This document shows positions 48,901-60,949 of a DNA stretch of 64,000 nucleotides, one piece after another. The notes under the pieces are model-generated. The model saw nothing but the letters and a program-made list of their open reading frames with translations. It was not told where the DNA came from and did not search any database. Source of the stretch: Parascedosporium putredinis (Eukaryota; Ascomycota; Sordariomycetes; Microascales; Microascaceae); contig CASHTG010000015.1 in NCBI GenBank assembly GCA_949357655.1, positions 3,658,001-3,722,000 of the forward strand, read 5' to 3'. How positions within the stretch are numbered: position 1 is the first letter of the stretch; the number at the start of each line of letters is the position of its first letter. Made by a program: the position numbers and the translations under genes.

Positions 48901-51900
48901 ATTGCGCCTAGATCCATCCGGATGTGGTCTCAGTCTCCTTGTCCATTTTAAACGAGGGCCATGATCTCCCCCTTTCTAGAATAAGTTGAGGCTCCAGTTG
49001 TCGCCGCTGCAATGGCATGTCTACTGTCTACAAGTAACAATACACATTGCTCGAAGAACCAGGGATGGGGCATGGGAGGAGGGAGTTGGGAAGGGTGCAA
49101 ACGAAAGCACGGTTCTAGATTTCACCGGTTTGCTCCATTTTTTGAGATGCGGGGGCACAACTCGGGAAGGTGAATGGCCATTCAGACCTGCCGAATATTT
49201 TCTACGCGCTTGAGTGTTCAAGGACATCCACTGCCATGCACCCTCTTTGAGTGGCCAAGGAAGAAAGTAGGAGCGCCGTATTTCGCGGTGGCGCATCATG
49301 TCATTCTTCGACGACCTCGAGCTTATTACATGCTCTCGTAAGATGTGCGCCTGTGTCACCCATTTTTTTACAATTCCCTACCTCACAACCCGCTCGTCTC
49401 ATTGCCGCGGATGGGCAGGTAAAGTTGGAGGTTAGGGTGCAGAGCCTTGCCCAAGGGAATGGAGTATCAATCTTTCCGACCGCACGAATCTTGCTTGCTC
49501 TCCGTCCTGCCCCATTCGGGAAGACGGTTCGGACCTCCTGGCACTCTGTGTCTGGGTCACGTTGGTCATGAGGCTTCGCCCAATACCGCTGCCCGTATAT
49601 TAAGACCCCACCAAAAGGCAAGGTCACCGTCGGTCGAGTATATTGAGATCGTATAATGTCTTGTGTTCTTCAAAGAAGGCGTCTGCAAAACCACCATGTA
49701 CACCCTTTCCACACTCTCGAGATCTATGCCTCGAGAAGCGATCCTTGCCTGTAACTCCAAAGCCTCTTCCGACCCGCGCCACTGGGTCTCGTGTGTGAGT
49801 CGCGAGGAATCCCCTCCTCCCTCGGTAAGAACAAGCGAGAAGCGAGGAGGAAGTGTGATCAGGGCTGCCTGGTGACGACAAGAAGATGAGGCGTAGTTCA
49901 CCCCCAACCCGCTTGATCAATATTTCGTGGGCGCGAAACGGTTGATGTGTCCAGTCCTGGCGGGAGGATATTGAGGCGGTGGCTGGGCCTCGCCGAAATT
50001 TACGTCAAAGAGACGGCGGGGAAATACTTCGAGAGCTCCTTCTTCAATAACGAGCTCCGATCGCTCTTTCTCATCTAAGGAATTAACCAACTCCGCTGAA
50101 TCTCTCCACTGTCCACGAATGGATTCAGTCAACAGGATGCACCCTTTTTGGGGGAAGCTTTCCCGCCGCCGAACGTGGACCTTGCCATAATAGTGGTGTG
50201 ACCTTGACCCTGTGAGATGAGAACAAGCGTGGGCCTCCATGGCCAAACGCAGACAGCTCTGGGCTTCCAGGTGAAAGGATCGACGGGTTGGGAGAGTTTG
50301 GGCGCCCGCATGGGTCGAAAGACGTTGGTTCCGAGAATATGCACAGCGCCCAAAACGGCGACTGGGTTTTGACCTCCGTCCGCCTTAGACATTATGACAC
50401 ATCAATATATGTCTCCAATCGCCCGCTCGCATCGAAGAGAGGTTTGCCCACCTGGGCGGCCAGGACGAGACGACTCCAACTCCAGCAACGAGTCGAGAAG
50501 CAACGCTACGGTTTCTCCATGGTGGGACCACTATAACTGAAAGGGGGAAGGAAAAGGAGAAATCCAAGAAAGCCTACGAGTGCCCCCACAGAATTAGAAT
50601 AAGAAAGGGGCCTTTCACCGACAAAAGGGCCTTGTTTACTTGAGGGTCAAGGGACAGTCACGCAGGTGTCAGAGAGAGAGATTGGGGTTTTGAAATTTTG
50701 GTTGGAACCGGGCGCGTAAACCCCTCCCTCCCCCTTCCTAACGAATAGATGGAATCTGAGAATGCATTTGTTGGTTCATGCTGGTATCGGGTATAGTGCG
50801 GAGGCATCCCGACACCGGAACGTGCCCTTGAGCCTCGTCAAGGGAAATCGATCTCTAGAGGAATGAACTGGATCAGTCAGACGTCACCTCTCTATATCCC
50901 GAGCCTATGATGTTCCACATTTCGTGACCGAGCGTCGTCACCTCCGTCCTTTTATCACGGTGGGCTTCTTCTCAAACTACCAGAGCCTTCCCGTCAGAGG
51001 CCGGACACATGCATCAACCGGCTTTTACATAGAAAGGGTAGCGGGGGAGCGAAGACCTTGCCTTCCCACTCGTCACTCACCGGCAGCTTTGCTTCGGGTC
51101 CCAAGGTCCGAGGTATCGCGGGAGAGTGATGGGATCCGCTGAGCTGGGGGAGGGGGCGGGTCCTGCTTTCCAAGAGCTTACACCCTAGCTGCGGAGTACA
51201 AGTCATGCTCTTCTTGAGCCTCCTCTTTCGCGTCAACATTGTGGGATAACGTTCTAGAGCGGCCGCCAGCTTCGAGTTTCCCCGTTTGGCGGCCGGCCTG
51301 AAGCCTCACCTGTTGAGCGATTTGCTGACCGCAGACTGGCAGCTTTCCGGCAACCCCTCGATCGAACTGCAGCAACGGACGTGAGCGCCAGTGCACGTGT
51401 CTAGCCCGTCAAGCCATCCAAGGATGCCCGACGTCTGGGTAGTTAAGACTCTATGCGACAGCATGCAGCAGCAGTGCTACCGAGATCCTGTTGTTCGATC
51501 CCCAGGCTTGGCCTCTGCCATAAACTTTCCTACCTTTCCCTCTTCAGACCACGGCCGCTGGTGAATTTCAGGGATGTTCGGCTAGATTGTACCGTCGACA
51601 CATAACAGGAGAGACGCAGCAAGGCCGCCGCCTCTGGTAATATCTAGAGGTTGAAGGCTTTCATCGATGCGCCCAAGTTGGACCAAAATAGCCTATGTAA
51701 CCTGAGGGCGCCCAACGAAATCTCGCACTCGCCTCTTGTGGATAGCTCAGTGCTCTTGGTTCTGAAAAGTGTCCTGACACTCTTTCTTTCTCCGTCTCTC
51801 TTTTTTTTCCTCCTCCCTCGTCACTTTTTTCCTAGCTTAGACGTCCTTGACGTGCCGCTGTCACATTTCATCGACATGCCGCAATACCGTGTAATTTTGA

Positions 51901-54900
51901 TCTTTTGTCTTCCGAGCGAACAGCTTGTAAGTTGGGGCGATGTCCAAGGTAAATGTTTGGTTCCGTGTATTACGCTTAAGGCAGTGATTACGAATAGTTC
52001 GCTGTGACAGGATTCATCGGCTATTCCTCCTCGGCCGTAGCTTGCCCAAGAAACAGAGAGGGCTTTTTGACCCTTAACGCACATCTTATACCGCTCCCAT
52101 GATGCGATGCGACGCCGTGGGGCCTCGACAAAGCTGTGTCTCGGGACCTAGGATGCCAATCTGCGAATCTGCCGCAAGTGCGCTTGAAAACCGGGGATGG
52201 GATCTTGTCGCGTCACTGGAGATCTTGTTCTTGAGAAATTGATCGAACTAGAAACACACACACACCACAAAAAGAGCCCCTCTCCCTTCATCTTCGAGAT
52301 GGGCGCCGATTGGTGCTTTGGGCACGCGAACGAGCCACCTTCAAGTCCTGCTATCTTCTTCGTCCATTCGGGGAAGTTCTGCCCTCCTTCACGGAGGTGG
52401 CTCTTGATGATATGGAGTTCAAGTTCAGCCATCATCCGATTCCCCATTCCCCGCAGGGGCGCGAGGGGTGGCCAACCACCATTCACAGCATGGAAACGAC
52501 GAGCGCTTGCAGGAGATGTCAAGGGTCGTCCCCCTCACATCCGCTAGTTCTCTTCAACCACCATGTTTGACTCAAGACTGGTTGGCTTTAGCGTACATTC
52601 CTAGACTTGACAAGCACAGGCTCCTTTTTCCTTCTTTTTTTTTTTCTGTTTCTTTGGACTTATTTTTTATTATGATTAGGGTGCCCAGAAAGACCAATTG
52701 TTTTTCTCACCCTAGGTCAGTGACATCTTTTGATCCATCGCCCATTTCGGACTTCGCAGATAGTTTTTCCGTCCTGTCGACACTACATCACCCCCAACCT
52801 CGTTTGCAGCCCCTATCGGAGGCCGGATTAACTCCTCCACCCATGCTCCATTTTTCTTTCTTCTTTTTCTCTGCAGTCCAACACTCCACCTCACCGTCCC
52901 TCTGCGACGCTAGGCTATGCGCGCTTTCGATCGAGAGTTTGTGGAGCAAAACCCTGATGGGGAGGAACAAGGAATGAGCGCCACACCTTGGACGTAACAT
53001 CGCATCGCAGGCCGCCGGCCCTCTCTCGTTTCTGCACCTGCTTTGGGACCACAAAGCAGAACAAGATAACCGGTGGCCACGGCCGGTATTTGCATCGCTG
53101 TACGTACGTAGCAGTCCTTTCTTTGAACATATCCCAAACGGGGATCGCGTCTTGGCCCCGGCGCCCATTTTCGCCACAGACGGGCGACCCTCGCCGCTTC
53201 GTGAGGTTAGCTTCCTGAGCGGTAGGTAGCAGCAGCGTTTTAGACGAGAAGGGCAAGCGTCAGATGGCGGGGAGGGTGCACCCGTGAAGGAGGAGGTATG
53301 CAACTCGGTGGAGGCTTGAAGGATACCAACGAACAAGGCGCTCGAATCACTACGCATCTCTCTCATGGACAAGATGGCGGGTTCGAGATGCACAGAGTTT
53401 TGATAGGACCCATACCTTCGGAGCCTCCTACCGCTTGCGACCTGGCTTTCCGAACCACCGTTGCGTCTCGTCCGCACTACGCCGGTCCCGGCCCTAGTTC
53501 AATAGTCAAATGCGAAGGCCAGACCCGAGAGAGGGAGGGTGCTAGGCTCGCTTATGCCCCCTGCAAGCACGCCGGTACTAGTGTGAGGCTCTTCTTGAGA
53601 AACAGAAAGAAGAAGAAGAAAAATGCATGAGGGGGAGAGGACACGAAAGAAAGAAAGCGGCGTGATATCAAAGAAGGGTAGTGGGCTGCATACGAATTAG
53701 GGTATCAACGTTACTACACTTCGCAAGAGACGCCTCGTTTAAGCGTCGATTGGAACTCTGCCAAAAAGAAGGATGCCTTGATTCCCACCCTCGATGTCTT
53801 GAGCGTCCGCCCTATATCTATAATTCACCTGTGTTAAGAAGTCCGATCGCTGCCACCGTTGCTTGAGCTTCGCGGCGTGTCACACATCACGGCAAAATGA
53901 GACGACATGTACGCTTGGCCCAAGAGGGGGACTTTGAACAAGGGCAATCGAAAATCGCAGGTGTAATAGCAAAGAAGCCCAGCAAGACCCGCCAGGCACA
54001 TATAGCCCTCACCAGCATCCGTGATATTGGATGCCCATGTGCGCGCGTGCGTGCGTTTGAGCGTGCGTTGACTGTGGTCAAGGCAGATCAAGCCACAAGA
54101 CGTCTCTCCCGCACCCCGCACTACGCCCGTCGGGCCCCCATACAACCGGTATTTTATCCCCCCTCCCTGCGGGCGAGGTGGAAGGCAAGGACCCTTTTTT
54201 TTTTTTTTTTTTGGGTGTCTTCTTCGTTTTTGGATCGTGATTTGATACTGCCCTTTCTTTTCAGGGCCCCCTTTTTTTCTCTGGGTCGGACTGTGCGCTG
54301 CTTCGCTAACAGTTCGATTGGGCTTCTTTCTGGTTCTAGAGAATTTCCTATCCCAGGAAATGGATGGGTAACGGGGAATGCGTGAGGCACTGCGGCCGGC
54401 TGGCCGAAAACCTGGCATCATGCTCGGATGGGGTGAACGAAAGGTGCTATCCAACCCTCTTTGTCTACGAGACTTGCGTTTGCTCGCTAGAATCAGTAAA
54501 GGGGAAACGGAAACGTGAACAGCAATGCCGCTTCCTCAAAAAGGCCATCAGGCAGGGCGCAGTAAGAAAGGAAGCAGGAAAGAAAAAGATCAAGAGTCGA
54601 CCCGGGGGGCAGTTGAAGTGTCTCCAGCAGAATCCGGCCCTCGAAGCTCCGTGAAGCTCCACTTCCACGCCTCATGTCCCTGCTCATCAGCATCGTATCA
54701 ACCACGTTGGAAACGCAACGTGAAATACCGCATCGCGCTATCAAGAAGAGAGCAATGTGTATTCCCCCTCGATGAACACGAACGCAACAGTAGACGCACA
54801 CATACCCAACATGCCCATCCAGATCGCCAAGCCCAGACGAAAACGCAACCTGGATTCCCGATGGACGTATGCCGGTGAGATCCCCACCACGTCTTTTGTT

Positions 54901-55754
54901 TTTCTTCTTCTTCTTCTTTGTTCTCGCTTCGCCCCTCAATTCTCCCGCTGTCTTTCATCAAATCCTTGTTTCTTTCCCATCTTGCTTCCTCTCCTCCTCC
55001 GGTCCTCCATTTTCTTTCCGTCCGCTTTCCCCCCTCATCCCCGTTACCCACGCCCACTTTCACACCCCCTTTGCCTCGCGCGCGACGCGGACTCACTGCG
55101 CCCGTTGCACGAGTGGGGGAGAAGATGGCCCTCTATGCGCGTAACCGCCGGCGCTCTCACCTGTCGTATCGCATTGACCGGGAAGCATGGAGAGCAGAAG
55201 CAAGAGAAAAACGGTTCCAAGGCCTGCTAGGTTGTCGGTGAGTATCACGCTGTCTTTGATATTCCTTCGTTACAGTGGTCTGCGGTCTGTCATGGGCGGG
55301 CGCTGAATGCCATGCCGAGGACTGTGCCCTTTACTATAAAGGCCTTGTCTTGTCGTTCTAGAGGACAGATAGATGGAGAAGGCTCAACGCACCCCTCCTT
55401 CGATGACTAGAATAGACCGGCTTCGTCAGTGATGACTGTTAGTTATAGTCTTTGTCTTGGGAGAAGCGTAAGCTTATGGGGACTGAGAGAAGCACCCTTG
55501 GACTCGCACTTTTCGTCTTCTACCCCATCTTGATACCGTGAGATTGGTTGTAACATGTGAAACTGTAAGTGATGATTGATATCTCTGACAACCAAGCGAA
55601 ATCAAGCTAGCCGTCCGTCACTGTATATACATCTATATGCCATATCTGGCTTTGTCCTTTGTGCAATTCTTTTTTTTTCTCCATTGTTTTTTTGATATTC
55701 TTCCTTTTGTGGTCTACCCCCGTTTACAGCCCTGCCCACCAACCTTCAATACTT
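39975..55754. other. 15.8-kb gene-free interval
   Basis: This is the longest spacer: upstream of the transcription factor and downstream of the lactonase. I checked both strands for recognisable domains and found none; the longest frames (for example 46077-46661 +, 52788-53477 -, 53834-54454 -) look random, lack splice support and change composition along their length. It contains an AT-rich patch with TATATA blocks at about 43697-43845, T- and A-rich microsatellites (47821-47837, 54196-54213), and three 9-bp ACGCAGCCC units at 46730-46755. No transposase, reverse transcriptase, LTR pair, tRNA or rRNA was seen. Unrecognised small genes or non-coding transcripts cannot be excluded. Confidence 0.45.
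46730..46755 (+). repeat. Three tandem copies of a 9-bp unit (ACGCAGCCC)
   Basis: Two perfect units are followed by a third lacking its last base. This short tandem repeat has no assigned role. Confidence 0.8.
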
Positions 55755-57351
55755 TCATTCATCAAAGATGACGGCTGTGACTCCCCCAGCAACGGTGGCA
55801 GCGGCCACGACACCCCCGATATCGCCCGTCTTGACATTCCTGCTCAGGATAGCGACCCGGCTATCAGCCTGCAGGGCCACGGCAATGAGGCTGCCCTCCT
55901 TGTTAAAGGTGAATTGGCGGGGTCCCCGGCCGCCAGCAGCCGCCTTCTGGCTGAGAGTGAGGGTACCGGTGGCTTTATCGATGGAGAAGGTGACGAGGGT
56001 ATCAGAAGGAATCTCGGCAGGTGCCTCCTCGCCCTCAGGACCGTCCTCGGGGGTGGGGTTGGGGATCGAGAAGGCATCTTCCATACGGGAAGAGATGGTA
56101 AGGAACTTGCCATCGGGCTGGATAAAAGAGATTTGTTAGATCTTGTGTTACATCTCGGCATGCTGGGGAAAGGAGAGGGTAGCACCCAAAAGAGCACGGG
56201 AACATGGAAGAGGGGGCAATGGCAATCTGCAAAGGACCGGAATAGGGAGAGGGGATTGAATCAGGATATATCTTGAAGCGTTGACTTACGGATACGAGAA
56301 TTTCAGCGGCGGCAGCGCCCTCGGGCACCTCTTCGCCTTCTCCGTGAATGGGGATCACGAACTTCTCGAAGAACTCGGGACCGGTCTCGGTGTAGACGAC
56401 ATCATAGCCGGTGATGGTATTGGAGAGTTCCGAGATGAGATACAAGAAGTAGTCGCCATCGTCCTTTTGGAGGAAAGAGATGTGGCGGGGCCCAGTTCCG
56501 GGATGGGCAACAAGGGCCTCGACGGGGGTGATGGAAAGGCCATCCTCCTCCGAGATGAGGAAGATGCGGACCAGATCGGCGCCAAGGTCGGGCACGAGAA
56601 TATACTGGCCCGTGGGGTCGAGAACGGCCTGGTGAGGGTGAGGGGAATCCTGGCGGCCCTTGTTGGGGCCAGCCAAGTCCATGGAAAAGGTCTCGTTGGC
56701 GAACGGGGTCAGGTTTTCGGGATCGGAGACGTCGATGAGGTTAAGCATCGAGCCAGCGCTAGGCATAGCATTAGCATTGGCTTTGAAAATAGATGTACAC
56801 TTCTCTCAATACGGCAAAGCGGGCAGACAGAACAACCAACAGTCAAGGCTTTTATACCACTCCAGGGACAAACGAAAGAAACGAAAAAGAAACAGGAGAC
56901 GGATCATAAGAGGGCCAAGGGTCAACGTACTAATGCGCAACGGCCAGCCCACCGTTTCCATAGAGCACAGAGCTGACGGGGCCCTGCTTGGTATCGATCT
57001 TATTCAAGAGGAGGAGCTCGCCGTCGTCGGTAGTGCGGAAGGACGACATGGAGCCGGTGGCCTTGGTGAGGCCTTCATCGGAGCAGTACAAGACGGCATT
57101 GTCATAATCTAGTTCCAGCCAGGCGGGGCTGCCGGCGCAGCCATCGGTCGAGCTAACGGCGACAAGGGAACCTGAGCCCGGGGGTATGGTGGAGCCGACA
57201 CATCGCGCGCGGGAGGAGTCGGGGCAGCGAGGGTGAGGTTAAGGGTGGTGACGTCGCCAGAGTACGATGAGGCGTAGAGGAAAGCGGCGGAGGCCTGGAG
57301 GGTGAAGGCGGCGAGGGCAAGGAAGCCCCGGGGAAGGAGGGTGCTCTGCAT
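55755..57351 (-). CDS. Secreted lactonase-family seven-bladed beta-propeller (6-phosphogluconolactonase-like)
   Basis: Exons on the minus strand are 56931..57351, 56290..56758 and 55755..56117; both introns are 172 nt. Exon 1 is one base short: the frame changes between about 57260 and 57170 (low-complexity Pro/Ala codons), which when allowed for gives 417 residues. A signal peptide is clear (hydrophobic residues ~8-22, likely cut after ASA), followed by FLYASSYSGDVTTLNLTL, the usual first strand of this family. Later blades show GCAGSPAWLELD, LYCSDEGL, SMSSFRTTDDGELLLLNKI, PHPHQAVLDPTGQYILVPDLGADLVRIF, GTGPRHISFLQ and GGRGPRQFTFNKEGSLIAVALQ, repeating the PH..F..DG....V.DLG pattern of lactonase propellers. 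Relatives include bacterial 6-phosphogluconolactonase and fungal carboxymuconate cyclase; the signal peptide argues against a pentose-phosphate role here and for an extracellular lactone or sugar-acid substrate. Exact reaction unknown. Confidence 0.88.
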
Positions 57352-60300
57352 GGTTTTGGGATGTATAAGGAGTGACGGGGCAGAGGAGAGGCGTGGCGAA
57401 GAAGAGAAAGGAAGGAGACGCTAGGAGAAGGGGGAAGAGAGGAGGAAGGGGGAGTAATGAGGCAGAGGAGCGAGTGAAGAAGTCAAGATACTAAAAGAAT
57501 GTATAAGGTTTCAACCCTAGTCACGGACGGGCCAGGAAGAACGGGTAGGGAAAGCGAAGAAGGACTACTTGGAGAAGTAAGCGCAACGTTGTGCCATCCA
57601 TTGCTCTTGTCTACCCTCTCATCTTAAACCCGCCCAACTGCATGGGCTCGGCTGGCAGACGCCCAGCTTCCGCGCCGTGTTTCCCCCGGAACTGTTCAGC
57701 TCCACCTCATTCATTCACCCGACTGACAAGATTGCGGAGACGGAAACGATTCCCGTTGCCAATGCTCACTGCTCACTGCTCACTGCTCACTGCTCATTGG
57801 GGTCTTTTGTTCTCTCTTGAACGCTTCGGCATCTTTCTCTTAATTACTACTATTTTCTTCCCTCTTCCCTTTCGTTTTATTTCCCCCATCCTCTTTTGGC
57901 AAGAGAGACCAACTGGGATCCCACCTTGTTCCCTTGTTCCCCGTCCGAGGATATTAAGAGTAGAGTACCAAACTTTGGCCTTCCCATCTCCCACCATTCC
58001 CGATTAGGCAATTCTGTGGCCCGTTTCCCGTTCCGGCTGCCGTGCCTTCCCCGAAAGCAACATTACAAAAGGGAAGGAAGGACGAGGGGAAAAAGAGAAA
58101 AAAAAAAGGTCCCAGTGAAAGACAGAGGGGAGCAGTTTCCGCGAATGGTAGGATGCGATGGGGAAGTCCTCTATATGAGTGGGGGACCAACATACGAAGC
58201 AACTTATTCAATCAATAAAATATCGCAACATGCCTTCCGTCGTTTCCAAGTTCGTCAGTCCTGTCCTCTCGAGAAAATGGGTTTGCCCTTCACATTGAAG
58301 CCCATGGCGGACGACAAGCGTGTGAGATGATAGGGTCCTTTCATAAGCCGACTAGCCGTCGAGCAAGCCACACAAGCAACTAGACCAGGATCCCCCAGGA
58401 GCAAGGCGCGATCTTGGTTGCATTTGTCTGTGCCTTGCATCTCCAATCTCTTCGATCCGCTCTTTTCTGTCCTCGTCTGATGCCTCGTCTCTCGTCTCTC
58501 GCTCCTCCTTCTCTTTTTCCATCTTCTATTTTTATTCGATTCTAGAACTAGCGTCTGGCGCCTTCTTTGAAACTCAGACACACGGATAAGATAAATATGA
58601 TGAAGATGGCCTTCTTTTAGCTTGAGAGAAGAATCGTGTTTCCTATTCGATACCTCAACTAACCTCGTTTTGTTCCTCAGTTCTCGTGGCGCATCCTCCC
58701 CGCATCCCCACACTCTCCTCATCATCTACATCCGACAAATTTTCACTGCCGCGCACCCGGGGATATAGACATCAATTTATCACTCAAGCCCTATAATGCC
58801 GACTACTTCAATTAAGCTATCACCGCATTTATTCCCTTCAAGTTGTTTTTCTTTTTCAAGTAATAGTTTCCCCATCCCCTCTTTGACTTTTTCATCTTGC
58901 TCTGGCACATTCTGGCTGTGGAGTGCGCACTAACACTACAATGGCTCGACTCTCGGAACGGCAACGCCTTTCCACGTCCCCGAAACCCTAGTGCTGTTTC
59001 CCACGGACGCCCGCACCAGCCACAACGGCCCGTGGTTCTAAGGGGAACTTGTGCGTGTAAGCGCTTCAATTTCATGACACCACCTCAGCTTGAGGGAGAG
59101 GTTGCGCACCAGAAACAGAACATGGGCTGTGTCTGGATTGGCTGATGCAAGCGTGCCTCTTTGTGTTACTCGTATTTATGCACCTGTTGGTCTGCTTTTG
59201 ACGAAGAATCGTGCTGTGTGCTCTTGCTTTTTCTCCCTCGAGCGAACGGATTGTCCTACCTCGAGAGTCTTCGACCCGCGTTCCATGCATGCGAATTATG
59301 CAGGTTGGTTTCCCCAGTCACTGCTGGCGGGCCTGACCCTGCTCCGTGCCCCTTGCCCTCTGTAGCCTTGCCTGTCTCTGTACCTGGACTGGCAATTATC
59401 ACCCGGTGATCTCGGAGTCCCCGTCTTCCGCCCATTTCCATCCCCCATGTAATATCCACCCGTCCCTTTTTGAGATAACGCAAGCTCTTGCAAGATGAAA
59501 AATTCGCCCTTTCCCTAGTAGCATGCCCGTCTTTCGAGCGGAAAGCCCAGGCAAATGGATGGAAAATGGTAAAGAAGAATGTCGCGGAGAAACGAAGAGG
59601 TCTAGGAGTTAGGGTTTACATCAAGGGAAGGGCTCCAGCAATCTCGATTTGAGTGCCGTGCCGTCCTCTGATCTCGGAGAGTTAATTCTTGGCCTAATTC
59701 TCTTACCTTTCCCTCTCTATATATCCCCTCTCGTTATGCTTTTGAGCACTTAATACAGAATTTTCACCTCCCTTCTCCAACGGGAATGAAGGGGAGGGGG
59801 GCAGCATGTTGAAGATTGATGGCATTGGGGTAGAAGAAATGAAGAAAGTCACGACATCATTGGCCTACTCCCCCAGCTTCTTGCCTCGGGAAGGGAAGGG
59901 TGGAAGACACGTGCCCTAAAGTGAAGGAGAAAAACAAACTTAGGACGCAATATGAAAAAAGGCCGATATGAGGAATAACAAAGGACATAAGGGTCAGAAG
60001 AAGAGGGGTAGCGGATAAGTCGTCGGCCCAGTCGAGATTTTGGGGGATTCCTGCTACGTTTCCTCCCTAATACTAACTAAAGACACCGCGATTTCGTTCC
60101 CCTCCCCCACTCTATGGCCCTACGCGGCGTAATAAAGCATTGTCCAAAGTGGAAGAAAAAAGAGTATCACGGAGGACTGTTCCCTGAGCGCAAATCATCG
60201 ATCACCGTCCCGCTGATCTGCGCCTGCTCTACATTGAGAGGGGAAGGGTAGTCCAAGATCTACCTCTGCCGCAAGGGGAAGCTCTCCCGGGAAACTCATA

Positions 60301-60949
60301 GCAAGGCCTACATCTAGTACATGTTTTTCCTCTTTTTCCATTTCCCGATATCTCTACCTAAAAGAGGGAGATTGAGGTAGGAAACACTGATGAGGGGCAG
60401 TCGACAAGCCAACAAAACAAGAATCAGATGGCGTCGAGCTGGATCTCGCGAGGGAGAGAAAACAAAAAAGAGAGCACATGCAAGCAAGAGGCTAGGGGAA
60501 GGAGGATTATAGAGGGGAAAGCTTTTTGAAATATATTATTTATTGTGCTTGTTTTTTATCTTTCTTTGCGGTTTACTATTCCCGCCTGGTATCATCCGCT
60601 TCCACTCGAGGGGACAACGAAACTTTGTACGGGTCCCTTCCAAATGCTACTAATTCCAACGTCACCCCGCGCTGCGCCATCTCCCTGGCCCGGCCCGGCC
60701 TGTCCAGTCCATCCCCTCCGCTTCAAACAATCACGTGCAGAGGAGGTTCCCTCCAGTCCGTGGGCGAGATGGGAGGGAAGTTGGCTTAGGTGGCTCGTGC
60801 CAGAGAGCGCGCCGTAAATCCAAGCGGGTTTGCGAGCAAAAATCTCCAAATCATGCCGAAACCGATCTCACCCTACCATCTAACATGCAAAAATTAGGGT
60901 TGGCGTTGTTGCTACGAGGCCCTAATAGTAAGGGCTGGCAGCACTGAGT
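57352..60949. other. Spacer: lactonase promoter side and CHO2 3' side
   Basis: This 3.6 kb spacer includes the lactonase promoter at its left end. It has a five-copy 7-bp tandem repeat at 57763-57797 and C/T-rich stretches near 57830-57900 and 58460-58530. A 22-codon ATG frame at 58230 has no support. Nothing else recognisable was seen. Confidence 0.45.
57763..57797 (+). repeat. Five tandem copies of a 7-bp unit (TGCTCAC)
   Basis: Four perfect copies are followed by a fifth with the last base changed (TGCTCAT). It lies about 410 bp upstream of the lactonase start. Confidence 0.9.

Noticed and set aside
52788..53477. 229-codon - strand open frame
   Set aside because: No recognisable domain, and other open frames overlap it on both strands.
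53834..54454. 206-codon - strand open frame containing a Lys run
   Set aside because: The Lys run comes from a poly-T/poly-A microsatellite; no domain.
58230..58298. Short ATG frame MPSVVSKFVSPVLSRKW...
   Set aside because: Only 22 codons; the codons look tidy but there is no splice continuation or known family.
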